Shown: positions 1 to 11,671 of the stretch, piece after piece | Numbering within the stretch: position 1 is the stretch's first letter | Layout: each line of letters opens with the position of its first letter | NCBI GenBank assembly: GCA_964016875.1 | Contig: OZ024719.1 | Coordinates: 30,862,679 to 30,926,678, forward strand | Length of the DNA: 64,000 bases | Reading direction: 5' to 3' | Source of the DNA: Fallopia convolvulus | Lineage: Eukaryota > Streptophyta > Magnoliopsida > Caryophyllales > Polygonaceae | The notes under the pieces: generated by a model | The model's input: the letters and a program-made list of their open reading frames with translations, nothing else | Told to the model about the DNA's origin: nothing | Database searches by the model: none | Position numbers and translations under genes: made by a program

Positions 1-789
1 GGATTATAGATGAGACGCATTCGATGGGTGTACTATTGCATGTGGTTGAGTTTGTGGAAAACGCGTTCAAAAATCTAATCAAATTTATGGTCATATACGT
101 TTTTTTCGAGATTGATTGTGTATAAGGCATGTTGTTTTAGTTCTACACTAATGTGTGTCGAGTTAACTAGATGTCAAAGTCACCAAAGCCTAAGAGCAAG
201 AACAAAAGGAAGCACGATAATGGTATACATCATTCAAATTTTTATAGATTATATTATTCAAGTTCATAAATATATTTTTTCATACCTGTTAATGAATGTT
301 ACATATCTGGAACTTACATATTGTATATTTAAAATATATTCAACTGTACATGAATGATTATTGAAAGCACAATTACTTATTATTCAACATGAGTTTTTTT
401 CAACTGAATTTTATAAAGAGGATGAATAAGTAACATGTATTATTCTTGTAGAGCACAATTCTTATGCAACTACAGGTATAATGCTTCTTACATTGTTAAT
501 ATTTGTTCAGTTCAATCCTTATGTATATTCATAACAATAATTGTTATGTAAAATCAATTGAAATTATTCAAGTGACATCATATTATTATTAAACATAATT
601 TCTATAATTTTCAAACTATGTGTTAATTGATAGACAATAGATATTTCCTTGAATGGATTGGTGTTTTCAAATATGCTAGATGTTTTGATTAAGTTATATG
701 AAAGTAAAACATGTTTTGATGATGACTTGCATGTAGTTGGTGAACACACAAAGCATTCAAAGGTCCATTTTAAGACATGTCACATCAAG

Positions 790-2266
790 GCAGTAAGTTG
801 ACAACGATGATGATGCTGATTTATTTGATCTAAGACCAGAAGAAAACGATGAGATTGAGAACACTAAATCTGAACAAGATAAAGCTGTCAAAATAATGAA
901 AAAAGTTTATAAGCCAATTAGAGAATACAAAACCAGTAAGGGTAAGTTTTTAAATATCTTTAGTATGAATTTATAACTCTATGTGTTAATTTGTTACTTG
1001 TATTACCATAGGAAAAAGCTATTCATCAAGGGATGATGATTTTGAGGAATCAGATGATATGATGATCTCTAAAAGGTTAAGATGAAACATCAAATGAGTT
1101 TGAAGCAAAAGGAAGCAAAGAAAATCAACAAAGTTCAAGAGCATGTGAAGAAATCAAAGAAGTTAAAGTTGAGTGATAAGGGATGAATGATGTGATCGAG
1201 GTTCATTCTCGTAAGGATAGGATTGTTTTCCCGAGCATTCAGCACCGTAGCATGCCATCATATTTTGTGACTACAATTGACAAAATTAAGAATGAATCTC
1301 ACTTGTCTACAATTAGAAGCATTGGTTTTGTGAGTTTACTACAACTCCCAGGTATGGACATCCCAAGGTATGTCATTTCATATTTGTGTAACCTAGTTAA
1401 GTATTACGAAAAATGTTTTTATTAAAATAGTTCTTATTGGTATAATTGCATTGTGTTTTTACAATTGTAGGAAACTTGGTCGTCGGCTCATCAATAAATA
1501 TGATGCGAAGCGGGGGGTTCTGAATCTTGAGTATGGTCAATAAATAGATGTTAATGAAGATGATGAGGAGCTTTGTCTTGGGATTCCAGGTGGGTCTGTA
1601 GTTGTTGAGAGGTCTGATCCACATTATAACAAAGAGGTGGTAACAAAATGGAGGAAACATTTGAACTTAGACCAAAGCAAACAAGCACAATATGGTCATT
1701 TATCCAAACAAGGTGATGTGATAACAGCTACGGACAAGGCATCTGACACAAAGGTGTTTCTTCAGGATTTCTTGGTGCTATTCTTCTCTTGCATGGTTGA
1801 ATCAACTCAAAGTGGTGTATGCAATCAAAACTTCGTGATGCCATTGAGTGAAATAAACAGGATGAGGGAATACAACTGGTGTGGATTAGTATTGAAGGTA
1901 TTGGATGAGGCATATGAGAAATGGCAAGCCATTCCCAATTCTCAATTCTTTGGTCCTATAATATTTTTGACTGTAAGTTACATTTTAAATTGTAGTATAT
2001 GCTTGTCTGGTTTTGAAAATTTTGTATGTTATACTGTTGACATCTGACTTTGTTGTTTGACTTAATTTGTTCCTTGTTTTTTAATTGCAGAGTTATTCCT
2101 AGATCTGTCCCCGTGTTTATTAGATGGTCGAATGAGCTATTATTAGCACGAGAGTCTGGTGAGATTGAAAAGGGTGGTTTTGGCAAAGGAAGGATAGAAC
2201 CTCCACTAGTTATGATTAAAGTTGATGATGTTGTTGCTAACAAATGGAAGACATCTCATAATGTAT
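790..2266 (+). pseudogene. Broken multi-exon gene of the plant Ulp1-associated (Mutator-borne) family, N-terminal region
   Basis: Exon-like blocks at about 790-943, 1183-1371, 1471-1970 and 2091-2266 are separated by AT-rich introns with GT starts and AG ends. Readable protein includes SIRSIGF-type and LGRRLINKYD segments, then NWCGLVLKVL, GPIIFLT and GGFGKGRI blocks. These resemble the N-terminal region of plant proteins that often end in a Ulp1-like cysteine protease; family recall only, no search was run. An acidic exon near 805 reads DDDADLFDLRPEE. A stop interrupts the third block (after EYGQ, near 1541) and the 1013-1180 stretch changes frame, so the gene is dead. A basic open stretch beginning ATG at 170 and ending in a GT at 222 could be an earlier exon. 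The protease domain is absent; homology ends before the gypsy sequence at 2640. A related fragment sits in the Mutator-like element at 29580-31888. Confidence 0.45.
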
Positions 2267-2639
2267 AAAAGATCAATCGGTCAGGATATCAAAGGTAATA
2301 ACTAAATGCTTACATGACATAAACATTAGCATTATGTAGTGATGACTCCTATGGTTGCATTAGAATTGGCAATTAAATATAGTGTAGATTGAAATATTAT
2401 TCAAATGTATATGAATTATTACTCAAACAACATTTAATTAATATTCAGCAACAATTGGTAATTTAGTAGCTTCAAATGGTGTAAGACGGTTTTTGAAGAA
2501 GAAGACGTGGCTGAGGAGTGACGGTTTAGCTGGTTTGCATTTTCAATCGTGGTATAAAAGATTTTCTTTGATTCTAGTGTATATTTTTCTCATTTTTAAA
2601 TGAGCAATTAATATTGACGGTTTAGCAGGTAGAGATGTT
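2267..2639. other. AT-rich sequence without a recognisable gene
   Basis: Lies between the broken gene and the minus-strand gypsy fragment. It has many ATTATTCAA-like stretches, as do the introns upstream and the noncoding parts of the Mutator-like element at 29.6-31.9 kb. It may be more intron or the rest of the same element. No terminal repeat was found. Confidence 0.3.
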
Positions 2640-3663
2640 GCAAGAACAAACTCCGCCAATCTTCTGCTCGAAAATGTATCAAAAGCTAGCAGTCGCTCAA
2701 TCAGGTCCCCACATTCAATGTAGCCGGTGCGGGTGTAGAGCACTTTGACCTCGTCTTCGTTGGTCTCCTTCATGGTGGGGTTAAAGCGAAAGTCCACCAC
2801 CTTATCCCCGATCTCAAAATTTAGGAGTCCCCTCCTAACATCAATTATAGCTCCAACTGTGGCTAGGAATGGCCTTCCAAGTATAATTGGCACCATTGGA
2901 TCCTCCGGCATCTCCATGACTATAATATCATTTGGGACAAAGAACTTGGCCACTTGTACTGGGAAATCATCAACCACCCCTGTAGGCTTGACACATGATC
3001 CATGTGTGCAGTAAGGTTGCCTAGTCGGGAATTAACACACTTCTTCCAGGTTTCTAATTCTCCCAACTATGCCAGTACACCTTTCATATGATTGTTGAGG
3101 TCGTCACGTACTCCATTGATTCCGTCAGGAATGCCTTGTACCCAAGATGGAGGCTCTTGATAGCCTGGCGACCTATAAGGGGCAAGCATTTTTTCTTGTG
3201 GTGGAGGTGCATGGCCTTGACATTGACTGTAATCCCCCCAAGCGGGGTAGTTGTTGTTCCTGTCATAATTTCTGGGCTGGTTTCGATATTGACCTCTCAA
3301 GTATTTAGTTTCAGCATAGGTTTTAACGTCGCTTACATGCTCAATGTTAGTGCAAGCAAATGTACTATGGGCTTGAGAGCCACATTCTTGATAATGTTGA
3401 GAGGTTTTAAAGAAACTTACTGTTTCTTGAGACAGTTGATCTCATCTTGCATGAATTGGAACTTCACATCCGGATCCACATCATTGTTCGGATTGTACAA
3501 CTTCTTTTGGGGTGGCTAGGCTTGTTGTGTTCCATACATCTCGTCATAATTGGTTAGCTTGTCTAGCAATGCCCAAGCCTCATCGGGATTCATCTTTATA
3601 AAACTACATTCAGTGTGCAGGTTGATGCGATCATTCGTTGCAACATTAATCCCTTGAAAAACT
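2640..3663 (-). pseudogene. Ty3/gypsy (Athila/Tat-type) gag C-terminus and protease region
   Basis: Read on the minus strand from 3660, a gag fragment gives NPDEAWALLDKLTNYDEMYG with an in-frame stop shortly after. A Gln/Asn/Pro-rich stretch follows (3300-3067), then a clear aspartic-protease-like block at 2977-2640 with FFVPNDIIVMEMPED and VPIILGRPFLATVGAIIDVR. ILGRPFLAT is a hallmark of the Athila/Tat protease region. The N-terminal gag and the leader are missing: the sequence joins LTR-like DNA at about 3665. Several frame changes occur between gag and protease. No reverse transcriptase follows on this strand, so the copy is truncated at both ends. Confidence 0.8.
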
Positions 3664-4440
3664 TAGGTGACCCCGATGAGGACAAAACAAACAAACAAAA
3701 GTCAGGTTCGATCCCAAGAACAAGTAAATTCGGGCTTATAAATTGAAACTAATTCAATCCTAAACATGGAAAAACATGGTTCATCAGTACACAACACCAA
3801 ATCGAAGCAAAGAGGCACAAATTTATCCATGAATTTTCGACCTAGATCTAGATATGCAAATCAACCAAAAATAACTATATATGCTCAAAAATTAGAAATA
3901 AAGATAAAGATTGAGGAAACATACCGTAGATCCGAGATATAGAAAGAAAATAAGAAGGATTTGAGATTGGTATTTTTGGATCTGTAACGAACAAGAGTGA
4001 AATTGCTCAGTACCGGCGTATTTTGGGCTCGGTTTTGCTGGTGTGCAGGGGTGCGTGACAACAGTGTGCAATGGCGGTGCGACAGTAATGGTTCAGCAGT
4101 GATGTCGTTTCGGTCGCGCGTGTTTGATTCGTCGACGAGTGCGAGAGTGAGTGTTTGGGTGCTCGGTGTCGGGGGAGTGGGGGTTGTTCGTAGGTAGGGT
4201 AAAGAAAATAAAAAGGAAAAGAGGTATTAAGAAAACATACCTGATGTCGGCCCAAAGAATTTTTCAGGCTTTACGAAAGGGGTCGGTATCGACCCCATGG
4301 GGTTCGTTATTGAGCCACCTGCAGTTTCACCGAATTTCTTCGTTTTGCTCGATTTTTGCCTTCTTTTTACTTGTACCACTTATGAAACCAGTTTTATTCC
4401 GACTATCTTAAACCTAATCTAAAAACAAGTCAAAAGAAAG
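3664..4440 (-). mobile_element. LTR-like segment of an Athila/Tat-type element
   Basis: This sits where a 3' LTR is expected, downstream on the minus strand of the integrase at 5385-4534 and its short 3' noncoding stretch. It has no long ORF. It carries a GGTCGGTATCGA motif near 4270 that recurs in the Athila-type LTR at 25126-26540. No duplicate copy lies in the window, so the LTR call rests on position and composition. The end at 3665 abuts truncated gag, so the junction is either a shared-LTR tandem or a rearrangement. Confidence 0.45.
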
Positions 4441-4533
4441 CTAGTAAGAAGATCAAAGAAATAAAAACTAAAAGCGGGTTGCCTCGCGTAAGCGCTTTTT
4501 TTTAACGTCGTTAGCCTGACGAACTTACCTTTG

Positions 4534-5385
4534 CTAGTCTGATGATATGAAAGCCCATGTGGCTCGGATTTCCTCATCTGGATCAGCTTGCTCAAAGTAT
4601 TTCTTCAACCGGTGCCCATTAACCTTAAAGGTGGCTCCATTGTTGTCTACTAGATCTACCGCTCCGTGGGGATAAATGTGGTGGACTAAAAATGACCCAC
4701 TCCATCTTGATCTCAGGTGCCTTGGAAATAATCGGAGTCTAGAATTAAAGATGAGTACATTGTCGCCAACCTCATAGGTTTTTGGCACCAATTTCTTGTC
4801 ATGCCATTTCTTGGTGTGCTCCTTGTAGATTTCGGCGTTCTCATACGCCCTTAGCCTCAACTCCTCTAGCTCTTGCAAGTCCATGAACCTTTTTGCCCCG
4901 GACTTGTCGTGATCCATGTTGAGCTCCTTGAGAGCCCATAATGCTTTGTGCTCTAACTCGACTGGCAAATGGCACGCCTTGCCATAAACTAGATTGTAGG
5001 GAGTGGTGCACAAGGGTGTCTTGTACGCCATTCTGTATGCCCATAGAGCGCCATCAAGCTTGGATGACCAATCTTTCCTTGAGCGGGAGACCGTCTTCTT
5101 TAAGATGCTCTTGATCTGTCGGTTTGAAACCTCCACTTGGCCGCTAGTTTGTGTATGGTAGGGTGTTGCCACCCTATGTCATACCCTATACTTAGCCAAA
5201 CGAGCTTCAAAGCTCCTCTCTATGAAATGAGATCAACCATCACTAATGAGAACTCGTGGCACTCCGGACCTGGAAAAGATATTAGTTTTCATAAATTCGG
5301 CCACAGTTTTTGCATCATTATTTCTTGTAGCGATGGCTTCCACCCACTAAGAGACGTGAGTCATGAATGGATAAGTGTGGGAACT
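4534..5385 (-). pseudogene. Ty3/gypsy (Athila/Tat-type) integrase, core and C-terminus
   Basis: From 5172 the minus strand has an open frame to a stop at 4534: PYHTQTSGQVEVSNRQIKSI (the catalytic Glu region), then NLVYGKACHLPVELEHKALWAL, typical of Athila/Tat integrase, and a C-terminal domain near WSGSFLVHHIYPHGAVDL. Upstream (5172-5385) the core continues as WVEAIATRNND and GVPRVLISDG but with three stops: before WVEA, within SDG*SHF and after KYRV. The DNA-cleaving core would therefore be incomplete. After the stop, a poly-A/AGCGCTT/GGCAACCC motif (about 4500-4480) matches the usual sequence 3' of integrase in this group. A copia LTR abuts at 5387. Confidence 0.85.
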
Positions 5386-5386
5386 A

Positions 5387-6350
5387 CCAAGGGTATCACA
5401 GAGGCTTGGGGCGTGCGGGAGGCATGGCCTAGTGATCGTCCCAATGGTGGTTCTAAGGGTTGTAAGAGAGGTAGGAATCATGGTGGCATCGATGCAAGGA
5501 CGCTAGAAGCTCGCCTTGATCGATTGGACCCAAGTTGAGGTTCACGGCCTAAGGCTGGCCAGGGACAAGCACCGTGCGTCTGCGTGGCACGCCGAGACGC
5601 ACCAGCGGGCGCGCGCTTGGTGCCGAAGCACTAGCGCTGGCGCGCCGCTGCGATGGTGCAAGGGCATGACAGCCTCGGTAAGGCTAGGCGCGCCGAGGAT
5701 GCTGTTTTGGTTGATTTACAAATGTGGGTTGATTTGTCCAATGAATTTGCAATGTGAAGATTCCTAGGTTGAGAAATGAAGCTCAAGGACTATGTGGAAA
5801 AATTTGAGAGCAAACCAAGGCTTGGAACCTCAGTTTTAAGCTAGCTCAAGTTAGGAGCTGTTTTTGGTTTAAGCTGAATTTGAGCTAGGTTGTTGACCTT
5901 TTGGCTTTGCGAAAACGTCACCGAGCCTTGTAGGGACGAGACGCACATTTCATGTCTCGTGTGTGTGGGCGTGACAAGCTAGCTCGGAGCTAGCTTCCCC
6001 ATGGATTGGGTCGCGCGCACCATGGGCCATTTTTGGGCTTTCCTTGAGTTTTGGATAAGGATGAAGTTTGAAATTTGAAAGTTTGTTGAGGGAAGTTACC
6101 AAGGTGGTTACAACAACTTTCCTATTCTTCTCCTTGATTTTCTCCTGGTTTTTCTCAACTAAATAACTTCCCATTCTCTCTCCAATAACCGCCCAACCCC
6201 TTTGCCTATAAATAGAGGCATGACGCCCCATTGGCATGGGTTCGAGAATTCATTCTTTTGAAGAGGGTCGTGAGTTCTAATAAAATCACGAGAGTTGTGT
6301 TTGATTATTCTACATCATCCACAAGACACTTATTGAAGAACGAGGTGCGT
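5387..6350 (+). mobile_element. Probable 5' LTR of the copia element
   Basis: The segment begins TGTGGGAACT directly after the gypsy integrase homology stops and contains a TATA-like box at 6207. It precedes the copia leader and gag in the same orientation. Its 3' limit is uncertain because the element's other LTR is missing. GC-rich stretches around 5580-5690 with several GCGCGC motifs contrast with the AT-rich surroundings. No standard initiator-Met primer-binding site was seen after it. Confidence 0.5.
6207..6214 (+). promoter_or_regulatory. TATA box of the copia LTR
   Basis: TATAAATA followed by GAGGC lies in the LTR about 570 bases before the gag start, the usual setting of a plant LTR promoter. 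Confidence 0.5.
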
Positions 6351-6573
6351 ATATATGCAATGATGATACATACTTGCCACATGTTCATTGTATAGCAACG
6401 TTTTATCTCACAACGTTATTATGGTTATACCCTAGGCATATTAATAGGGGCAATAAACGTTGAAGGAAAGCGGGATCTCATCACGTGACTCGTTGCCTTA
6501 TCTAATCAAGTCATGTTGTTTATGGTTTTAAAGTTTTAAATCGTGCTAACATAAACTAACAAAATTCGGCGGT

Positions 6574-6676
6574 GATTACCCTTGTGGTCTACACCCAACG
6601 AGATTACCTTCGGGTCTACTCACGAGATTACCCTTCGGGGTCTACTCAAACGTCTTGATTACCCTTCGGGGTCTAC
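6574..6676 (+). repeat. Short interspersed direct repeats in the copia leader
   Basis: Four imperfect copies of GATTACCCTTCGGGGTCTAC start at about 6574, 6602, 6626 and 6657 in the untranslated leader. Spacing varies from 24 to 31 bases. Confidence 0.85.
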
Positions 6677-6785
6677 AAGAGCCGAATCTAACCTTCAACT
6701 AACAACAGTAACTAAAGCTAACAATCTTCAACAATTAATTATTATTTTAGTTTTTGTTGTTTTGTGACTTGCAAGGCAATTGATA

Positions 6786-8771
6786 ATGGCAAGTATGAGT
6801 GAATCATCGATTAAGGAGATGGCCTCTAAGTTCGTGAAACTCGAAAAGTTTGAGGGCCTGGATTTCCTTCGATGGGAAAAGAAGATGCATTTCTTGCTTA
6901 CTTCTTTGAAAGTCGTGTATGTGCTTACAACACCATGTCCGGAGGTACCACCCCCCATACCAGATGTGGTCGAGAATGAGACCGAGGAACAAAGCCAACA
7001 AAGGCCAACCATAGCGCTAGAACATAGGCGTTGTGAGAAATGGGAGAATGACGACTACATATGTCGTGGTCATATCTTGAATGGTATAGCGGATTCCCTC
7101 TTCGATGTGTATCCAAACTACGAGTCCGCTTGAGGTTTGTGGGAGGCACTCGAAGGGAAATATTTGACCGAAGATGCTTCGTCCAAGAAGTTCCTTGTTT
7201 CTAACTTCAACAATTATAAAATAGTGAAGTCTAGACCGGTGATGGATCAATACCATGAGTTGGTTCGCATCTTGGGACAACTTAAACAACATGGTATTGC
7301 TATGGACGAGAATTACGCCGTCTCATCCATAGTGGATAAGTTGCCTTCTTCGTGGAAAGAGGCAAAGCATCTTCTCAAGCATTCCAAGGAGGACATGAAT
7401 CTTGTCCAACTTGGCTCCCATCTTAGGATTGAGGAGGAGTTCAAAATGAACAATAAAGGGAAGAAGAATGAGGACAAGTCCGCCTATTCGGTGAATACCA
7501 TGGAGGCGGCCAAACGCAAGGGCAAGGGCGCCAAGTGGCCCAAGAAGTCCAAGGGTGGTAAAGTGAACAAAGGCGTGAAGCGTGTCTCTAATGAAAAGAT
7601 TAAGGGGACATGCTGGAATTATGGCAAAATTGGCCACATGAAACGGGAATGCGATGCCAAACCCGTGCGCAAAGACAAGGGCGCGCCTACGCCTAAGTCG
7701 GGCTCGGGCGCAAGCCACGATCAAGGTAATCCAATGGAACTTGGTTTATCTAAAAGTGATTCATTATTTAGTGCATCTAAAATTGATGAATGTCTTGTCT
7801 TGAAGGATGAGAATTTAAATTGGTGGCTTGACTCGGGAGCCACCACCCATTTGTGCATGGACAAAAGATGGTTCAAGCACATGAAGGATGTGGAGGATGG
7901 TTTAGTTCTCTACATGGGAAACGAGTCGACGACTCCGGTCTTAGGCAAAGGAGACGTGCTTCTACACTTTACAAGTGGGAAGGAACTTATTCTACATAAT
8001 GTATTGTACGCACCCAACATTAGAAAGAATGTTGTAAGTGGTGGTGTATTGAATAAGTTGGGATATCGATTGGTCTTTGAGGCCGATTGTCTAGTAATAA
8101 GTAGGGCAGTAATATTTGTAGGCTTCGGCCACTATAAGAACAATATGTTCCTACTTAATGTAATCAATAATAATAAAGTTATGTATGATTACATGGTGGT
8201 GTCAAAGGAATCGGTTTATGATTTGTGGCACGCGAGGTTAGGGCATGTCCACATGAAACGCATGTTGGATATGGCAAAGGATCAAGTTATTCCTAACTTT
8301 GAACCTACACAAGAAAAGTGTAAAACTTGCTTGCTAACCAAAATAACTAGGCTTCCTTTCAAAAGGATTGAAAGAGAGGAAGGGGTCCTAGGATTAGTCC
8401 ATTCGGATTTGGGGGATTTGCATGCAACGCCATCGTTGGGTCAAAAGCGTTATTACATAACGTTTATTGATGACTACTCAAGGTATTGCTATATCTATCT
8501 TGGTCATTCTAAGAGTGAGGCACTTGATAGATTCAAGGCATACAAAACCGAAGTAGAATTGCAAACCGGGAATAAGATCAAAAGACTATGAACCGATCGT
8601 GGTGGTGAGTATATGGACAAGGAGTACTTTGAGTCTTGTGGTATAATCCATGAGACAGCGGCTCCATACACACCTCAACAAAATAGTGTGGTGGAACGAA
8701 AGAATCGTGTGCTTAAGGACATGGTAAATGCCATGTTGTCCTACCCCGTGAGAAAGAAATTCCTAAAAGGG
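6786..8771 (+). pseudogene. Ty1/copia gag-pol, truncated inside integrase
   Basis: The frame starts at an ATG giving MASMSESSIKEMASKFVKLE, a copia gag of the UBN2 type resembling the Tork/Tnt1 group. A TGA at about 7131 splits gag from the next open stretch at 7137-8591. That stretch has a zinc-knuckle-like CWNYGKIGHMKREC in which the second Cys is Tyr, a protease motif (WWLDSGATTHLC) and a pre-integrase/integrase region (HARLGHVHMKRM, HSDLGD, FIDDYSRY). A second TGA after NKIKRL precedes TDRGGEY and TPQQNSVVERKNR, the rest of the DDE core. Homology stops near 8771 in gypsy sequence; reverse transcriptase and RNase H are missing. Two stops, a broken zinc knuckle and the truncation make it non-functional. 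Confidence 0.9.
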
Positions 8772-8779
8772 TCCTAGAG

Positions 8780-9943
8780 TTGCATAAGCTTTTCTTTTGT
8801 TTATCTTTTGTTTGTAAACTTGGTACCTAGTAGCTTCCTAAATTTGAGTGATAGACAAACTTGTTGCTTGAATTGCATTGCCATTGCTTGTGCCTTTCTT
8901 TTGAGCCATTTCTTGTTCGTTTTACACCAAAGTCCTAACACTTGCAAGTTTGGCACTTTTCGAGTCTAAGTTGAGAATTGGTTGTGTGTGGCTCGAAGTA
9001 CCACTTGCATGTTGGATTTAATTTGTTTGGTGAAGTTTGTGCAAGATGTCGGGATGCTAACGCCGATTCATCCGTGGCTGCTATGCTACAATCTATGCAA
9101 CAAGATCTTCGTTCTTTTTGTTATAGGTTTGATGACATTGAGCAAAGGTTGTCAAGGCACGATGTACTTTTCCAAGCTGCGGGGCCACCTCAACCCGCTC
9201 ACTTTGATGAGATCCAACAAGGGGAGCACCACCAAGGAATCAAGCTTCGAATCCAAACTTTCTCGGGAACCACCGGTGTCGACGCATGCCTCGATTGGAT
9301 AGTTAAGACCGACACAGTGTTTGATTACTATGGCTATGAGGACGAGAGAAGAATAGTCGTCGCCACCGTCCACTTCACCGACTTTGCATACTATTGGTGG
9401 ATACAAGACAAGGAGGCTCGACGATGTGATGGGCTCCAACCGATCCAAACTTGGCGTGAGCTTAAGTGTGCACTTCAAGAACGCTTTGTTCCACTAGACT
9501 CCGCCGAGAGGAACCATTCCAATCCATCGGTACCGAGCTCCAAACCGTGGCACAACCCTTCATCGAGTGTTACTCCGAGCCATCCCAAGAAGCCTAATTT
9601 TAGGCGTGACCAACCCCCGCCTCCTCCTAGGAAAGATGCGCCTCCGAGGCCCAAGCAAGAAGGGGAGGAAGGTATGAACCCAATTCAAGCTCCCCCACGA
9701 CATGCATGTTGGCCTATCATCAAGAGAAGCTCGATGAATTCAATAGCTACTCCATGGACCGATTTCACTTCCAAGGTACCGTCGTGTATACCGTTCCTAC
9801 TCCAAGGCGAGGATCAACTCAACAAGAGCAACGATGAGGTAATGCCGGAATTGTGTTCTTCGGATATCTCTGTGCAGCCTGGGAAATATGGCCATAAAAC
9901 CCAGATCTCTAGCTTTTTCGTGCTGAAATTTGGTAGGAGTTAA
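8780..9943 (+). pseudogene. Ty3/gypsy gag of a gag-only (non-autonomous) element
   Basis: The leader (8780-8980) resembles that of the element at 13997-22196. The gag reads SSVAAMLQSMQQ, then FSGTTGVDACLDWIVK, FTDFAYYWWIQDKEA and LQERFVPLD, a retrotransposon gag core. It ends in a Pro/Lys-rich stretch before QEGEEG. The expected ATG near 9049 is out of frame, so the start is broken. The zinc knuckle and all of pol are missing. The sequence passes through 540 bases of noncoding DNA to a polypurine tract and LTR, so this is a deleted element. The 5' end is cut at the copia junction near 8775. Confidence 0.8.
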
Positions 9944-10489
9944 GTAGACTTCTGTATTTGCAAGTGGGACTTGGAATCACTCAATTCCGAGTTCGGAGCT
10001 CAGAGAACGACCTCAAACAAGTTTGAACCAGAAGCTGTCCACAACACGGCCGGGACGATCGCTTGTCCCAAGATTGCATCTCTCAGGGCAGTTTCCTACA
10101 CTCTTATCAACCATAAGCATGAATATGTGTTGCATATGTCACATTCCATTACTCAAATGATTTCATTTCCTATTTATGAGTTTGTGACATCGAGGCCTAA
10201 GTATTCTTGTTTTCATCATAGTTCACTATCTCAACACATGCCATTTTATAAAATGCATAGTTTCCATGCTTTCTTGAGTTGGAATTCACTATGTCCATTT
10301 GGGAGAAACTATGGTATGTTTCATGCATGTAGAGTCAGACCCACAAAGTGTATAGTTTTTGCATTTATCGAATTATATCATATTGAACTTGGAAATGTTG
10401 TTCTTAACTTGACATTCATAGATTATATTTGCTTGTGCTTCCCTCGATGTGTCCTTTGTTTTGCAGGCTTGATAGATTCGAGGACGAAT
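9944..10489 (+). other. Noncoding interior of the gag-only element
   Basis: One frame is open from 9971 into the LTR, but it shows no known domain and its composition looks noncoding. A segment near 9985 with AATTCCGAGTTCGGA also occurs, reversed, inside the solo LTR near 14480. The two share ancestry, but I cannot say whether this is an old LTR piece or interior. Confidence 0.45.
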
Positions 10490-10496
10490 CCTTTTC

Positions 10497-10512
10497 AAGG
10501 GAGGGAGGAGGA
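10497..10512 (+). promoter_or_regulatory. Polypurine tract
   Basis: AAGGGAGGGAGGAGGA lies directly before the LTR start TGTGAC. It would prime plus-strand DNA synthesis. Equivalent tracts occur on the minus strand at 13197-13210 and near 11969-11983. Confidence 0.8.
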
Positions 10513-11440
10513 TGTGACTACGCCTCGCAAGCCACATCATGGCATGGACGCCTTCGGTACCGAGCCTCCCAACGTCGATACCGAGCAATCCAACGTTGAT
10601 ACCGAGCACTCCAACCCCGGTACCAATCCTCCTAACCTCAGTACCGAGCCATCCACCGATGGGATAGAGCCATCCAACCTCCGTACCGAGCCTCCTAACC
10701 TCGGTACCGAACTGCGTACCGAGCCACCTGGGCGTGCCAGCCGCGCCAGCGATAACAAGGGCTCGAGCTCGTGTCTTGTAAGAAAATCTTCAAGATGGTC
10801 TCTTGATCCATGGAGCGGCGATCAAATATGAAGATGACATGGAATGCACGTTGCTTGTCACCGGGCGCGCCGAGGCCTTGCCGGGCACCAAGCTTGTGCC
10901 GAGTTGGCACATCTTTCTTGCCAAGTCAAGACACATTAAATGATGGTTTTCCAAGGGTTTTTCATCTTCAATTTTGGTTTAATGGCTAGTTATTGAAGAG
11001 GCTTGTTTGATGGCTGAATTTAGGATAAAAGGGGCGCCCCTTCTCCCTTGCTAGACGCCTTGATTTTGATCATGAAAACACTTATTTTGTATTGCCATGT
11101 TTAGGCTATGTTTTGAGACGTTTTTGCCTTGAATAAAATCGTTTGTTTTCTTTGTTTTACTCTTTGATTCGTGAGTAATATCGGATCACCATTGAGATCC
11201 AAGAGCAAGGTGCGTCACATCCTTGTCCTTGAATCTCGTAGCTTGAGTTTCGAGTGTGGTGAGTCATATCCACACCCTAAACTCATTCATATCCAACTAC
11301 CCTCCATTTCCATCATCCATATCTGGTTTCACAACCCTTCACACGTCCACCTTCATCAACTTCGAGGGACTCCATCCGTTCCCTTGGAAAGAAGAGAGCA
11401 ACCGAAGTTACCTTGCACCGACTCCACCGATTCGATCCTT
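10513..11440 (+). mobile_element. 3' LTR of the gag-only gypsy element
   Basis: It starts TGTGACTACG after the polypurine tract. It shares the ...GTGAGTAATATC... and GTGAGTCATATCCA blocks (about 11170-11300) with the LTRs at 12286-13196, 14355-15434, 15435-15918 and 21448-22196. The 3' limit is approximate because a Gly/Ala-rich open stretch and another LTR follow. Confidence 0.65.
10556..10733 (+). repeat. Approximately 24-bp minisatellite in the LTR, in frame
   Basis: Tandem, imperfect 24-bp units built on ACCGAGCCTCCCAACCTCGGT encode repeated TEPPNL-type octapeptides (TEPPNVD, TEQSNVD, TEHSNPG, NPPNLS, TEPPNLG). Changes mostly keep the reading frame. They lie about 45 bases inside the LTR. 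Confidence 0.85.
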
Positions 11441-11560
11441 ATCAGTGACTCGTTCCATGTCTCGTGCCTCCGCGCCACAAGGCGCGATACAAGGCACAAG
11501 CGGAAGGGTGTCGCAAGGCGCGCCTTTGACGCCGAGTGGGGACGACGTCGGCGCAACGCC

Positions 11561-11671
11561 GATGCTCGAAGGATCAAACCCGAGTTAGGAGATGGGATCG
11601 CCGAAGCACAAAGCTGCGGAGATCGAGGGCGAGGATGCTCGAAGGATCAAACCCAAGTAAGGAGATGGAAT
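11561..11671 (+). repeat. Direct repeat, two copies
   Basis: A roughly 38-bp unit starting GATGCTCGAAGGATCAAACC occurs at 11561 and 11634, 73 bases apart, with a few mismatches. It lies where the plus-strand LTR region meets the minus-strand LTR. Confidence 0.8.

Noticed and set aside
10373..10758. Minus-strand ORFs with GSV/RLG repeats
   Set aside because: Shadow of the 24-bp minisatellite, open on several frames because of the repeat.
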